Assembly: GCF_030813595.1 (NCBI RefSeq) | Contig: NZ_JAUSUH010000004.1 | Coordinates: 186,001-250,000, forward strand | DNA: 64,000 bases | DNA from: Ancylobacter vacuolatus | Lineage (GTDB): Bacteria; Pseudomonadota; Alphaproteobacteria; Rhizobiales; Xanthobacteraceae | Direction: 5' to 3' | In this document: one piece after another, positions 55,750-64,000 of the stretch | Position numbering within the stretch: the first letter of the stretch is position 1 | Layout: each line of letters starts with the position of its first letter | Program-made: the position numbers and the translations under genes | Notes under the pieces: generated by a model | What the model saw: the letters and a program-made list of their open reading frames with translations, nothing else | Databases searched by the model: none | What the model was told of the DNA's origin: nothing

Positions 55750-57140
55750 CGCTTCGGCTCCCAGGAGGTGGTGCCGTCCTTGTTGTCCTTCAGCGCCACG
55801 CCGAGCGCCAGCAGCTCGTCGCGGATGCGGTCGGAAGCGGCCCAGTCGCGGTTGCGGCGGGCCTCGATGCGCTCCGATATGCGGGCCTCGACCTCCTCGG
55901 CGGCAATCGTCAGCACCGGCGCCCGCGCCGCCGCCCAGGCTTCCAGCGGGCCGGGCTCGAAGCCGAAGAAGGCGAGCGTGCCCGCCAGCGCCTTCTTGCC
56001 GGCATGGTCGCGCAAAGCGTGCATCTCGGCGATCGCCTTCGGCGTGTTGAGATCGTCGGCCAAAGCCTCCAGCACCGCCGGCGCCGGGCGCGGATAGGCG
56101 TCGGGGGCGGCTGCGTCGAACCACTGCTCCAGCGTCTTCGCGCTCTCCTCCAGCCCCTTCACGGTCCAGTCGATCGGCTGGCGGTAATGGGTCTTCAGCA
56201 TGTTGAGCCGCAGCACCGGGCCGGGCCAATCGGCCAGAAGCTGGCGGATGGTGATGAAGTTGCCGAGCGATTTCGACATCTTCTCGCCTTCCACCTGCAG
56301 GAAGCCGTTATGCATCCACACCTTGGCCATCAGCCCGGAATGGAAGGCGCAGCGCGACTGCGCCACCTCGTTCTCATGGTGCGGGAAGACGAGATCGATG
56401 CCGCCGCCATGGATGTCGAAGGTCTCGCCCAGATGCTTCCACGACATGGCGGAGCACTCGATGTGCCAGCCCGGCCGGCCGGGCACCGTGATGCCCGCCG
56501 GCGAGGGCCAGCCCGGCTCGCCGGGCTTGGAGGGCTTCCACAGCACGAAGTCCATCGCGTCCTTCTTGTAAGGCGCGACATCGACCCGGGCGCCGGCCAG
56601 CATGTCGTCCAGCGGCCGGTTGGAGAGCTTGCCGTAATCGGGCATGGAGGGCACCGAGAACAGCACATGGTCCTCGGCGACATAGGCATGGCCTGACGCG
56701 ACCAGCTTCTCGATCAGCTGGCGCATTTCGGCGATGTGCTCGGTGGCGCGCGGCTCGACATCGGGGTGCAGCACGCCGAGCGCTTCGAGATCGTCGTGGA
56801 ACTGCGCCTCGGTGGTGAAGGTCACCTTGGCGATCGCCTCGTTGAGGTCGAGGCCGGGATGCTCGGCGGCCGCGCGCGCGTTGATCTTGTCGTCCACGTC
56901 GGTGATGTTGCGCACATATTTGACGTGGTCGGCGCCATAGAGGTGGCGCAGCAGCCGGTAGAGCAGATCGAACACGATCACCGGGCGCGCATTGCCGATA
57001 TGGGCGAAGTCATAGACGGTCGGGCCACAGACATACATCCGCACATGCGCGGGATCGAGGGGGGTGAAGACCTCCTTCGTCCGCGTGAGCGTGTTGTAGA
57101 GCTTGAGCTCGGGAAGCGCCTGCGCGTTGGTGCCCGACAT
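55746..57140 (-). CDS. cysS: Cysteinyl-tRNA synthetase
   Basis: A 464-residue class I synthetase. Cys38 in [10 protein letters not shown] is a zinc ligand, with HIGN at 47-50 standing for [15 protein letters not shown], the zinc-site segment WHIECSAM, and KMSKSLGN. It charges tRNA-Cys in the cytoplasm. ATG 57140 is chosen for GGAAGG upstream and the conserved start after it. The 3' end overlaps the GNAT start. Confidence 0.97.
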   Translation of the reverse strand: MSGTNAQALPELKLYNTLTRTKEVFTPLDPAHVRMYVCGPTVYDFAHIGNARPVIVFDLLYRLLRHLYGADHVKYVRNITDVDDKINARAAAEHPGLDLNEAIAKVTFTTEAQFHDDLEALGVLHPDVEPRATEHIAEMRQLIEKLVASGHAYVAEDHVLFSVPSMPDYGKLSNRPLDDMLAGARVDVAPYKKDAMDFVLWKPSKPGEPGWPSPAGITVPGRPGWHIECSAMSWKHLGETFDIHGGGIDLVFPHHENEVAQSRCAFHSGLMAKVWMHNGFLQVEGEKMSKSLGNFITIRQLLADWPGPVLRLNMLKTHYRQPIDWTVKGLEESAKTLEQWFDAAAPDAYPRPAPAVLEALADDLNTPKAIAEMHALRDHAGKKALAGTLAFFGFEPGPLEAWAAARAPVLTIAAEEVEARISERIEARRNRDWAASDRIRDELLALGVALKDNKDGTTSWEPKR

Positions 57141-57398
57141 ATCTGTGCCTTCCGGATCCTGCCGCGCGCGATGAGGCGCGGCGTCGCGTCTGTCGTCCGT
57201 TTGGCCGGCCGCGTCAAGCCAGAGCAGGGAACGTCGCACGCGATGCCGCCAGCGTGCCGCAGTTGACGGGTGCGGAAGGCGGGGCTATCTCGCCGCCACG
57301 CGGACAACAGGCGAAAATTTTAAGGGTCGATTCAAACCTTTTCGCCACATTCACGTTGTCCTGCCGCCACCTTGTCGCCACCAAAGAACGCACCCACC

Positions 57399-57740
57399 AT
57401 GACCGCGATGCCGCGCCTGCGCCTGTCCCTGCTCGCCCTCGCTTTGGCGCTGGCCCCAAGCCTTGCGCCGAGCCTTGCTCCGGCGGCCGAGACATCAGCC
57501 ATTTTCAGCGTCGACCTTTCCGACGGCTATGGCATCGATACCTGCATCGCCTCCGGCGCGCCCTGCGGCCAGGCGATGGCGGATGCGTGGTGCCGGGTGC
57601 ATGATTTCAGCCGCGCCACCAGCTTCGGCGTGGCGCGCTCGGACGCCCAGCCGGGCCTGACGGGCGCCGCCCCGGTCCGCACCGCCGCCTGCGAGGGCAA
57701 TGCGTGCCAGGGCGCCGTCGCCATCACCTGCGCGCGCTGA
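57399..57740 (+). CDS. Small exported protein, Cys-rich, unknown function
   Basis: A 113-residue protein with a signal peptide (MPRLRLSLLALALALAPS and cleavage near PAAETS). The mature part has six cysteines, in DTCIA, APCGQA, AWCRVH, AACEGNAC and ITCAR, enough for three disulfides. SVDLSDGYGIDTC is a conserved-looking lead. No known family is recognised. It lies alone between cysS (divergent) and creA (convergent). Confidence 0.75.
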   Translation: MTAMPRLRLSLLALALALAPSLAPSLAPAAETSAIFSVDLSDGYGIDTCIASGAPCGQAMADAWCRVHDFSRATSFGVARSDAQPGLTGAAPVRTAACEGNACQGAVAITCAR

Positions 57741-57792
57741 ACGCCTGCGCACACAAAAGGCTTGCGCGCTCAGCCGGCGCGCAAAAGCGGCC

Positions 57793-58329
57793 TCACTTCA
57801 AATAGTCGGCGCATTTGGGCGCCTCATTGGTCGCGCCCCAGGGCATGACCGGCACGGTCGAGGTCGAGTTCTTCGGGCTGCCCTCGATCAGCTTGTCGGA
57901 ATAGACGAGATAAACCAGCACGTTGCGCTTGGCGTCGCAGCCGCGCACGATCTGCATCTTCTTGAAGATCAGCGAACGGCTCTCGCGATAGACGATATCG
58001 CCCTGGTCGAACTTGCTCTTGAAGCTGATCGGGCCGATCTGCCGGCAGGCGATGGAAATGTCCGACACTTCCTCGGCCACCCCCAGCATGCCCTTCACCC
58101 CGCCACGCTCGGGCACGGTGTAATGGCAGGCCACGCCGTCGACGACGGGATCGTCAATGCCATAGGTCGCGAGCTTGTCGTCGGGGGTGAGGAATTTCCA
58201 CACCGTTGACTTGCGGAAGATGAGGTCCGGCTCCTGTGCCTGCACGGGGACGGCGGCGAGGACCGCGGCCAGCCCGAGGGCAGCAAGCGCGAGAGAGCGG
58301 AAGGTGGGAACGCGGGGGGCGCGGATCAT
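57793..58329 (-). CDS. creA: CreA family exported protein
   Basis: A 178-residue protein with a signal peptide (FRSLALAALGLAAVLAAVPVQA). The family marks are VDGVACHYTVPERGG, ISIACRQIGPI and SLIFKKMQIVRGCDAKRNVLVYLVYS, with conserved Cys pairs. The family sits in the periplasm; its role is unknown. ATG 58329 is chosen for the signal peptide; upstream in-frame ATGs would add residues without hydrophobic pattern. Confidence 0.93.
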   Translation of the reverse strand: MIRAPRVPTFRSLALAALGLAAVLAAVPVQAQEPDLIFRKSTVWKFLTPDDKLATYGIDDPVVDGVACHYTVPERGGVKGMLGVAEEVSDISIACRQIGPISFKSKFDQGDIVYRESRSLIFKKMQIVRGCDAKRNVLVYLVYSDKLIEGSPKNSTSTVPVMPWGATNEAPKCADYLK

Positions 58330-58549
58330 GCGGATGTGAACTCCGATCGGAACGTCCCGCATATGGGGGTGCCGGCCCGGCGCGCAACGCCCCGCCGGCC
58401 CCGCGCCGGGCCGGTAGCATGCGCCCCGCCCTTGCATCGGGTGGCGAAAGCGGGTTCAAACTTTCGACAAGCTTGCCGTGCTCATTGCGACCTTCGCCCG
58501 ATTCCGGCACACCCGCTTCCGTCCGCCATCGCGATTGCAGTCTCCCTTG

Positions 58550-59584
58550 ATGACATTCCGCCGCCACCGCCTCGCCGCCCGCCTCCTCATCGCTGCGGCG
58601 CTCCTTGCCCCGGCCGGCCTCGCGGTCGCGCAGGATTATCCGCCCGGCAGCGTCGGCGGGGGGTATGAGGGCGGCGGCTATGAAGGCGGCGGCGACCGTT
58701 CCACCTGCATCCGGCTGGAGGGCCAGCTTGCCGGGCTCGACCGGGGCCAGGGCGGGCAGCCTGATCTCGGCGCCGCCATCGGCCAGCAGCAGCAGGACAT
58801 CGCCAACCTTACCGCCCAGGTGCGCCAGCTCGGCTGCGACAAGCGCGGCTTCCTCATCTTCCAGCCGCAGCTGCCGCCGCAGTGCGAATCGCTCAACCGC
58901 CGCCTCACCCAGGCCCGCTCAAACCTCGACCGCACCATGATGCAGGCGCGCGGGCAGCAGAGCGGCAATAATGAGCAGCGCCGCCAGCTCATCTACGCCC
59001 TCGCCCAGAATAATTGCGGCGCCCAGTATCAGGCCGCGCTCGGGCAGAGCAGCGGTCAGGGTGCCGGGGGCAATTACGGCAACCAGAACCGCCGGCCGCG
59101 CAATTTCATCGAACAGCTCTTCGGCGTGCCAGCGGACGAAACCGGCCCGCTGGATGTGCAGCCGCTGGAAATGCCGAAAGTGTCGACCTATCGCACAGTG
59201 TGCGTGCGAACCTGCGACGGCTTTTTCTTCCCGGTGTCCTTCGCCGCGACGCCGGCCAAGTTCGGCTCGGACGAACAACAGTGCCAGCGCCAGTGCCCCG
59301 GCACCGAGGCGCGGCTGTTCGCCTATCGCAACCCCGGCGAGGACATCAACCAGGCGGTGGGCATCAACGGCCAGCCCTATATGTCGCTGCCGACCGCGCT
59401 GCTGTTCAAGAAGGAATATGTTGCCGCCTGCACCTGCCGCCCCACCGGCATGAGCTGGGCGAAGGCGCTTTCCGGCCAGGAAGACCCCACGCTGCGCAAG
59501 GGCGACATCGTCGTCACCGAGGATGCCTCGCGCGAAATGGCGCAGCCGCGCCCGGCCGCGCCGCCGGCGACCAAGAAGCCCTGA
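58550..59584 (+). CDS. DUF2865 domain protein, exported
   Basis: A 344-residue protein with a signal peptide (LAARLLIAAALLAPAGLAVAQ) and a Gly/Tyr-rich repeat (GGGYEGGGYEGGGD) near 35-48. A helical Gln-rich middle follows, then a C-terminal DUF2865 domain: TYRTVCVRTCDGFFFPVSF, then DEQQCQRQCPGTEARLF and YVAACTCRPTG, a Cys-rich fold. The domain is common in Hyphomicrobiales, with no known function; a cell-wall or surface role is possible. ATG 58550 fits the signal peptide. Confidence 0.9.
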   Translation: MTFRRHRLAARLLIAAALLAPAGLAVAQDYPPGSVGGGYEGGGYEGGGDRSTCIRLEGQLAGLDRGQGGQPDLGAAIGQQQQDIANLTAQVRQLGCDKRGFLIFQPQLPPQCESLNRRLTQARSNLDRTMMQARGQQSGNNEQRRQLIYALAQNNCGAQYQAALGQSSGQGAGGNYGNQNRRPRNFIEQLFGVPADETGPLDVQPLEMPKVSTYRTVCVRTCDGFFFPVSFAATPAKFGSDEQQCQRQCPGTEARLFAYRNPGEDINQAVGINGQPYMSLPTALLFKKEYVAACTCRPTGMSWAKALSGQEDPTLRKGDIVVTEDASREMAQPRPAAPPATKKP

Positions 59585-59642
59585 TCTCCGCCACCCGTCA
59601 CCCCGAACGGCGGCAGGTTAATCCGGGATCGTCATGACGGCT

Positions 59643-59733
59643 CGTCATCCCCGGGCTTGACCCGGAGATCCACGTCTTCTGTCCCGCACCCGGTCAAAGT
59701 CGTGGAGGACCGGGACACGCCCGGCGATGACGG
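59643..59733. repeat. Intergenic inverted repeat of the common GTCATCCCCGGGCTTG type
   Basis: The left arm (59643-59674, CGTCATCCCCGGGCTTGACC and onward) and the right arm (59701-59733) are inverted copies with several mismatches, separated by about 26 bases. Such arms are widespread in alphaproteobacterial intergenic DNA. It lies between the convergent DUF2865 and gltX genes and may also serve as a terminator. Confidence 0.85.
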
Positions 59734-59744
59734 CATTCAACGCC

Positions 59745-61109
59745 CTACGCCCGCTCGCCCCGCAGCCGCGCCGCCGCCCTCTCGCGGCCGATCAGCGGCA
59801 GCAGCGCCTTCATTTCCGGCCCGCTCTCGCAGCCCGTGAGCGCCAGGCGCAGCGGGTGGAACAGCGCCCGGCCCGCGCGCCCGCTCGCCGGCTTCAGCGC
59901 CGCGATCCAGCGCGGATAGACCTCGCTGTCCCATTCCCCCTCCGGCAGCAGCGACGCCGCCTGGGCAAGAAACGCCGCATCCTCCGCCGCCGTCACCGGC
60001 TCAATCGGCCCCTCGACCACGCGCCACCAATCGGCGGCCTCGCTAAGCCGGGCGAGATTGCCGCGCACCGCCTGCCAGAACGCCTCGCCGCCGCCGACGC
60101 CATAGGCGGCAAGGCGATCGGCCACGGCCTCGAACGGCAGATGGTGCAGCGTTGCGGCGGTGAGCGCGGAAAGCTCGGCCGGGTCGAAGCGGGCGGGGGC
60201 ACGGGAAATCTTCGCGAAGTCGATCTTCGCCGCCAGCGCCTGCAGCGAGATTACCGGCTCCACTGCCAGCGAGGTGCCGGTGAGCACGGCGAGGCTCGCC
60301 ACCGCCAGCGCCTCCTCACCCTCCTCGCGCAGCGCCCGCAGCGAGAGATGGCCGAGCCGCTTGGAAAGCCCCTCCCCGCTCGGCAGCACCAGAAGATTAT
60401 GGTGCCCGAAGCGCGGCACCCAGCCGCCCAGCGCCTCGATGATCTCGATCTGCACGCCGGTATTGGTGACGTGGTCCTCGCCGCGCACCACATGGGTCAC
60501 GCCCATGTCGATATCGTCAACCACCGAGGTCAGCGTGTAGAGATAGGACCCGTCCTCGCGCACCAGCACGGGATCGGAAAGCGTGGCGGTGTCGACGCCC
60601 TGCCGGCCGCGCACCAGGTCGTCCCACACCACCTGCCGCCCGTCGAGCCGAAAGCGCCAGTGCGGGCGGCGGCCCTCGGCCTCCAGCGCCGCGCGGGCCG
60701 CGTCGGTGAGCTTCAGCGCCGCGCGGTCATAGACCGGCGGCAGGCCGCGCCGGCGCCGCGACTGGCGCATCGCCTCCAGCTCGTCCTCGGTCTCATAGGC
60801 GGGGTAGAGCCGGCCGAGCGCCTTCAGCCGCGCCACGGCCTCATCGTAACGCGGCAGCCGCCGCGACTGGTGCTCCACCCGGTCCGGGGCGAGGCCGAGC
60901 CAGGCGACATCCTGCGCGATCGCCTCGGCGAAGGCGTCGGTTGAGCGCGCCGTGTCGGTGTTGTCATAGCGCAGGATGAAGGTCCCGCCCCATTGCCGCG
61001 CATAGAGGGCGTTGTAGAGCGCTGTCCGGGCGTTGCCGACATGCAGCAGGCCGGTGGGCGAGGGCGCGAAGCGCAGGACGGGCGGGGTGTCGGGAGCGGT
61101 GTCGGACAT
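59745..61109 (-). CDS. gltX: Glutamyl-tRNA synthetase
   Basis: A 454-residue class I synthetase. [20 protein letters not shown] contains the HIGH-like motif (HVGN, residues 23-26), and [12 protein letters not shown] carries the KMSKS-like loop. The length is that of the discriminating or second-type enzyme. Alphaproteobacteria often have two GluRS genes, one of which charges tRNA-Gln for later amidation. Whether this copy is the one acting on tRNA-Gln cannot be told from sequence alone. Confidence 0.95.
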   Translation of the reverse strand: MSDTAPDTPPVLRFAPSPTGLLHVGNARTALYNALYARQWGGTFILRYDNTDTARSTDAFAEAIAQDVAWLGLAPDRVEHQSRRLPRYDEAVARLKALGRLYPAYETEDELEAMRQSRRRRGLPPVYDRAALKLTDAARAALEAEGRRPHWRFRLDGRQVVWDDLVRGRQGVDTATLSDPVLVREDGSYLYTLTSVVDDIDMGVTHVVRGEDHVTNTGVQIEIIEALGGWVPRFGHHNLLVLPSGEGLSKRLGHLSLRALREEGEEALAVASLAVLTGTSLAVEPVISLQALAAKIDFAKISRAPARFDPAELSALTAATLHHLPFEAVADRLAAYGVGGGEAFWQAVRGNLARLSEAADWWRVVEGPIEPVTAAEDAAFLAQAASLLPEGEWDSEVYPRWIAALKPASGRAGRALFHPLRLALTGCESGPEMKALLPLIGRERAAARLRGERA

Positions 61110-61256
61110 GCCGTCTTATCGCCGAGGAGAGCCCATCGGAGCAAGCGCCGGGGCCGCGCGCACCGCCCATAGCTTTACCTCGGCTGCCACAGATGAGAGA
61201 TTGCACTGGTCGACTTTATACCCAAGGCGCTGCGGTGCTGGTTAGTGGAGTTTCGC

Positions 61257-62177
61257 GTGACCCCGATCATCCAGGATATCTTCTCCATCTTCTTCGTCCT
61301 CGCTCTTGGATATGTCGCGGGAAAGCGCTCCAGCTTTGATCAGGCCCAGGCCTCCGGCTTCAATCACCTCGTCCTCACCTATTGCCTGCCGGCCCTGCTC
61401 TTCGTCTCAATCGCCAATTCCTCCCGCGAGGAACTGTTTTCCGACACGCGGCTGCTGACCATATCCGTGGCCGTGCTGCTGTTCTGGTATTTCGTCGCCT
61501 TCTTCGGTGGGCTTTTCGTGTTCGGGCACGACCGCCGCGAGGCGGGAATCGCCGGGCTGAGTGCGGGCGCCCCGACCGTCGGGTTCCTCGGCATGGCGGT
61601 GCTCTCGCCGCTGTTCGGCGGCAGCGCGGCGCTTAGTGTCGCCATCGTGGCGTTGGTCGTGAACGTGATACTGGTTCCGCTCGGCATGTTCTTCGTCGCG
61701 CCCAAGGGCACCAAGCCGGCGGCGGCTTTGGTCAAGGCGGCCCAGGAGCCGGTCGTTCTGGCACCGATGATCGCCGTCGTCCTCGTCATCGCCGGCATCC
61801 GCATGCCCGAACTGCTGCAGGCACCGCTGGCGCTGATCGGCCATGCCACTTCGGGTGTCGCCGTGTTCGCCGCCGGCCTTGTGCTCTCCGCGCACAAATT
61901 CCAGCTCAATACCGAAGTGATCTGGAATTCGGTGGTCAAGGTCGGCCTGATGCCCGCCTCGATGCTGGCGCTGGCGCTCGCGGCCGGCGTGGGCGGGAGC
62001 CATCTGGAGCAGGTGGTGCTGCTCGCCGCGCTGCCGCCCGCCTTCTCGGGAATCGTCATTGCCGGGCGCGAACAGACCTATGTCGGCCTCGCCTCGTCGA
62101 CACTCATCGTCAGCGTGCTGGGATTCGCCGTCGCCGCGCCGCTCTGGATCTCGCTGGCCCGCCACCTCGCGGGATGA
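61257..62177 (+). CDS. AEC family transporter (auxin efflux carrier type)
   Basis: A 306-residue membrane protein with ten hydrophobic segments. It starts IQDIFSIFFVLALGYVAGKR and the later LPPAFSGIVIAGREQTYVGLASST is typical of AEC carriers, which move malate, lysine or other small acids. I take GTG 61257 because GGAG stands 7 bases before it; GTG 61245 is an alternative. It is divergent from gltX and convergent with nadE (6 bases between stops). Confidence 0.92.
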   Translation: MTPIIQDIFSIFFVLALGYVAGKRSSFDQAQASGFNHLVLTYCLPALLFVSIANSSREELFSDTRLLTISVAVLLFWYFVAFFGGLFVFGHDRREAGIAGLSAGAPTVGFLGMAVLSPLFGGSAALSVAIVALVVNVILVPLGMFFVAPKGTKPAAALVKAAQEPVVLAPMIAVVLVIAGIRMPELLQAPLALIGHATSGVAVFAAGLVLSAHKFQLNTEVIWNSVVKVGLMPASMLALALAAGVGGSHLEQVVLLAALPPAFSGIVIAGREQTYVGLASSTLIVSVLGFAVAAPLWISLARHLAG

Positions 62178-62183
62178 CGGCGC

Positions 62184-63857
62184 CTACGCCCCCTCGCGAA
62201 ACCGGTTGGTGAGGGGGTAGCGCCGGTCGCGGCCGAAATGGCGGGCCGTCACCTTCACCCCCGGCGCGGCCTGCCGGCGCTTATATTCGGCGAGGGTCAG
62301 CAACCGCTCCACCCGCGCCACCAGCGCCGGCTCGAAGCCGTCAGTGATGATGGCGTCGAGCGGCATTTCGCGCTCCACCAGCCGTTCCAGGATCGCGTCC
62401 AGCACCTCATAGGGCGGCAGGCTGTCCTGGTCGGTCTGGTTCTCGCGCAGCTCGGCGGTCGGCGGCTTGGTGAGGATGTTGTCGGGGATGACCGCGCCGT
62501 CCGGGCCCAGCGCTCCGGCCGGCTTCCAGCGGTTGCGCAGGGCGCACAGGCGAAACACCTGCGTCTTGTAGAGGTCCTTCAGCGGGTTGAAGCCGCCATT
62601 CATGTCGCCATAGAGCGTGGCATAGCCGGTCGCCATCTCCGACTTGTTGCCTGTCGTCACCACCATGGCGCCGAACTTGTTGGAGAGCGCCATCAAGAGC
62701 GTACCGCGCAGCCGCGACTGCAGGTTCTCCTCGGTCACATCGCGGCCGCGCCCGGCGAACAGCGGCGCCAGCCCCTGCTCCAGCGCTTCCACTGCCTGCC
62801 CGATCGGCAGAATGTCGTAGCGCAGCCCCAGCGCCTGCGCGACGGCGGCGGCGTCCGCCAGCGATTCGTCCGAGGTGAAGCGGGAGGGCAGCATCACGCC
62901 ATGAACGCGGGCCGGCCCCAGCGCGTCCACCGCCATCGCCGCGGCAAGGGCGGAATCGATGCCGCCGGAAAGCCCGAGCACCACGCCGGGAAAGCCATTC
63001 TTCTCGACATAGTCGCGCAGACCGAGCACGCAGGCGGCATAATCCGCCTCGTCGCCCGCCAGCAGCGGCGCGCGGGCCCCCTCCTCGCAGCGCCAGCCAT
63101 CGGCCCAGCGCTCCCAGCGGGTGATCCGCACCCGCTCCTGGAAATTCGGCAGCTGCACCGGCAGCGAGCGATCGGCGTTGAGCACGAAGGAGCCGCCGTC
63201 GAACACCAGCTCGTCCTGCCCGCCGACCGCGTTGACATAGGCCAGCGGCAGCCCGCTTTCGACCACGCGGGCCACGGCGACGTTCAGCCGCGCGTCCTGC
63301 ACGTCGCGGCGATAGGGCGAGCCATTGGGGATGAGCAGGATTTCCGCCCCGGTCTCCATCAGGCACTCGACCACATCAGGCGACCAGATATCCTCGCACA
63401 CCGGCACGCCGAGCCGCACGCCGCGAAAGGCCATCGGCCCGGGCATCGGGCCGGGGGTGAAGAGGCGCTTCTCGTCGAACACGCCGTAAGTGGGCAGGTC
63501 CACCTTGAAGCGGGTGGCCGCCACCGCGCCGCCATCGAGCAGCAGCGCCGCATTGTAGAGCCTGCCATCCTCGACCCACGGCGCACCGAGAAGCAGCGCC
63601 GGCCCGCCATCGGCGGTCTCAGCGGCGAGTTCCTCCACCGCGCGCCGGCATGCCGCCTGGAAGGCGGGCTTCAGCACCAGGTCCTCAGGGGGATAGCCTG
63701 CGAGGAAAAGCTCGGTGAAGACGACGAGATCCGCCCCCTGCCCGCCCGCCAGCGCCCGCGCCTCACGCACACGCCGCATATTGCCGGCGATATCGCCGAC
63801 CACCGGGTTGAGCTGGGCAAAGGCGATGAGAAGCTGGTCGGCGGGCGTACTGGACAT
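62184..63857 (-). CDS. nadE: Glutamine-dependent NAD+ synthetase
   Basis: A 557-residue enzyme with two domains. The nitrilase-type glutaminase has the triad Glu49 (FTELFLAGYPPEDL), Lys118 (FKVDLPTYGVFDEKR) and Cys154 (VPVCEDIW). The synthetase has the P-loop SGGIDS (297-302) and TGNKSEMATGYATLYGD. It converts deamido-NAD to NAD with ATP and glutamine, ammonia passing by a tunnel between domains. All catalytic residues are present and length is normal. Confidence 0.97.
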   Translation of the reverse strand: MSSTPADQLLIAFAQLNPVVGDIAGNMRRVREARALAGGQGADLVVFTELFLAGYPPEDLVLKPAFQAACRRAVEELAAETADGGPALLLGAPWVEDGRLYNAALLLDGGAVAATRFKVDLPTYGVFDEKRLFTPGPMPGPMAFRGVRLGVPVCEDIWSPDVVECLMETGAEILLIPNGSPYRRDVQDARLNVAVARVVESGLPLAYVNAVGGQDELVFDGGSFVLNADRSLPVQLPNFQERVRITRWERWADGWRCEEGARAPLLAGDEADYAACVLGLRDYVEKNGFPGVVLGLSGGIDSALAAAMAVDALGPARVHGVMLPSRFTSDESLADAAAVAQALGLRYDILPIGQAVEALEQGLAPLFAGRGRDVTEENLQSRLRGTLLMALSNKFGAMVVTTGNKSEMATGYATLYGDMNGGFNPLKDLYKTQVFRLCALRNRWKPAGALGPDGAVIPDNILTKPPTAELRENQTDQDSLPPYEVLDAILERLVEREMPLDAIITDGFEPALVARVERLLTLAEYKRRQAAPGVKVTARHFGRDRRYPLTNRFREGA

Positions 63858-63913
63858 GGGCGTGCTTTAGCCTTCCCCTCCGGCGCCGGCAATCGCGGCC
63901 GCGCCGGTGCGAT

Positions 63914-64000
63914 TCAGTCCCAGTCGGTGCCGGGCACCCGCACGGCGAGCGTGCTGAAGCCGGCCTGCCGCGCGGCCATGGGCAGCAGCCGCTCCAGACC
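63914..64000 (-). CDS. 3' end of a gene running off the right edge
   Basis: On the minus strand a frame enters from the edge and stops at TGA 63914-63916. The last 28 residues include RLLPMAARQAG and FSTLAVRVPGTDWD. This is too little to name a family. The codon pattern and the 56-base distance from the nadE start suggest a real gene read in the same direction. Confidence 0.5.
   Translation of the reverse strand, partial: GLERLLPMAARQAGFSTLAVRVPGTDWD

Noticed and set aside
59643..59733. Possible new mobile element between DUF2865 and gltX genes
   Set aside because: The arms belong to a very common intergenic palindrome of alphaproteobacteria, so novelty is unlikely.
61245..61256. Earlier GTG start of the AEC transporter
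   Set aside because: The ribosome site GGAG lies just after it and suits GTG 61257.

Overview
The window is high-GC DNA from an alphaproteobacterium of the order Hyphomicrobiales (Rhizobiales). The main evidence is a complete cluster for the very-long-chain fatty acid of lipid A (acpXL, fabZ, two ketosynthases, an SDR, an alcohol dehydrogenase, lpxXL). A pssA/psd pair, an Omp19-like inhibitor lipoprotein and a DUF2865 protein fit the same group. A Xanthobacteraceae-type host is my best guess and is an inference.

Region 1, 1-15,292: the right part of a prophage. The left end runs off the window. Late genes on + strand run from a prohead protease fragment through major capsid, spike-base-like protein, HNH nuclease, connector, gp10-like neck protein, tail tube, two tail chaperone-type proteins, DUF3168, head closure, small and large terminase, and tape measure. 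Several families match gene transfer agent components. The terminase pair sits between head closure and tape measure, and no distal tail, baseplate or lysis gene follows. In that place are two overlapping zinc-ribbon ORFs. Then comes a block of five small minus-strand genes, a hairpin-rich leader in which the same loop TTGGCG recurs, an acidic protein and an exported protein. The region ends with an HTH protein, a small conserved protein and a tyrosine integrase that abuts tRNA-Gln(CTG), the probable attachment site.

Region 2, 15,293-24,129: host DNA with a frameshifted glutathione S-transferase pseudogene, a DUF1127 protein, and the periplasmic pair alpha-2-macroglobulin/PbpC.

Region 3, 24,200-30,485: the VLCFA/lipid A operon. 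Its first ketosynthase lacks the catalytic residues and looks like a chain-length-factor partner of the second.

Region 4, 30,493-35,473: small membrane and exported proteins, an aldo/keto reductase and an MFS/GPH transporter.

Region 5, 35,862-42,654: polyamine use, with a PotF-type binding protein lacking its permease, gamma-glutamylputrescine synthetase, an SpuC-type aminotransferase divergent across a perfect palindrome, a second class III aminotransferase and an amidohydrolase.

Region 6, 42,670-64,000: housekeeping and transport genes. These are rhodanese, EamA transporter with divergent LysR, ChrA, an SDR, an Inh/Omp19 lipoprotein, PssA-Psd, an ArsR regulator upstream of an ATM1-type ABC exporter, a LOG protein, an Ntn hydrolase, GNAT-CysS, CreA, DUF2865, GltX, an AEC transporter and NadE.

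The most unusual observations are: (1) the hairpin array with constant TTGGCG loops and changing stems at 12,029-12,204; (2) an interspersed palindromic element whose terminal CTAG supplies the TAG stop codon of the neighbouring gene in all three copies seen; (3) a five-module zinc-ribbon protein split over two reading frames; (4) the relocated terminase genes; and (5) the ketosynthase without catalytic residues.
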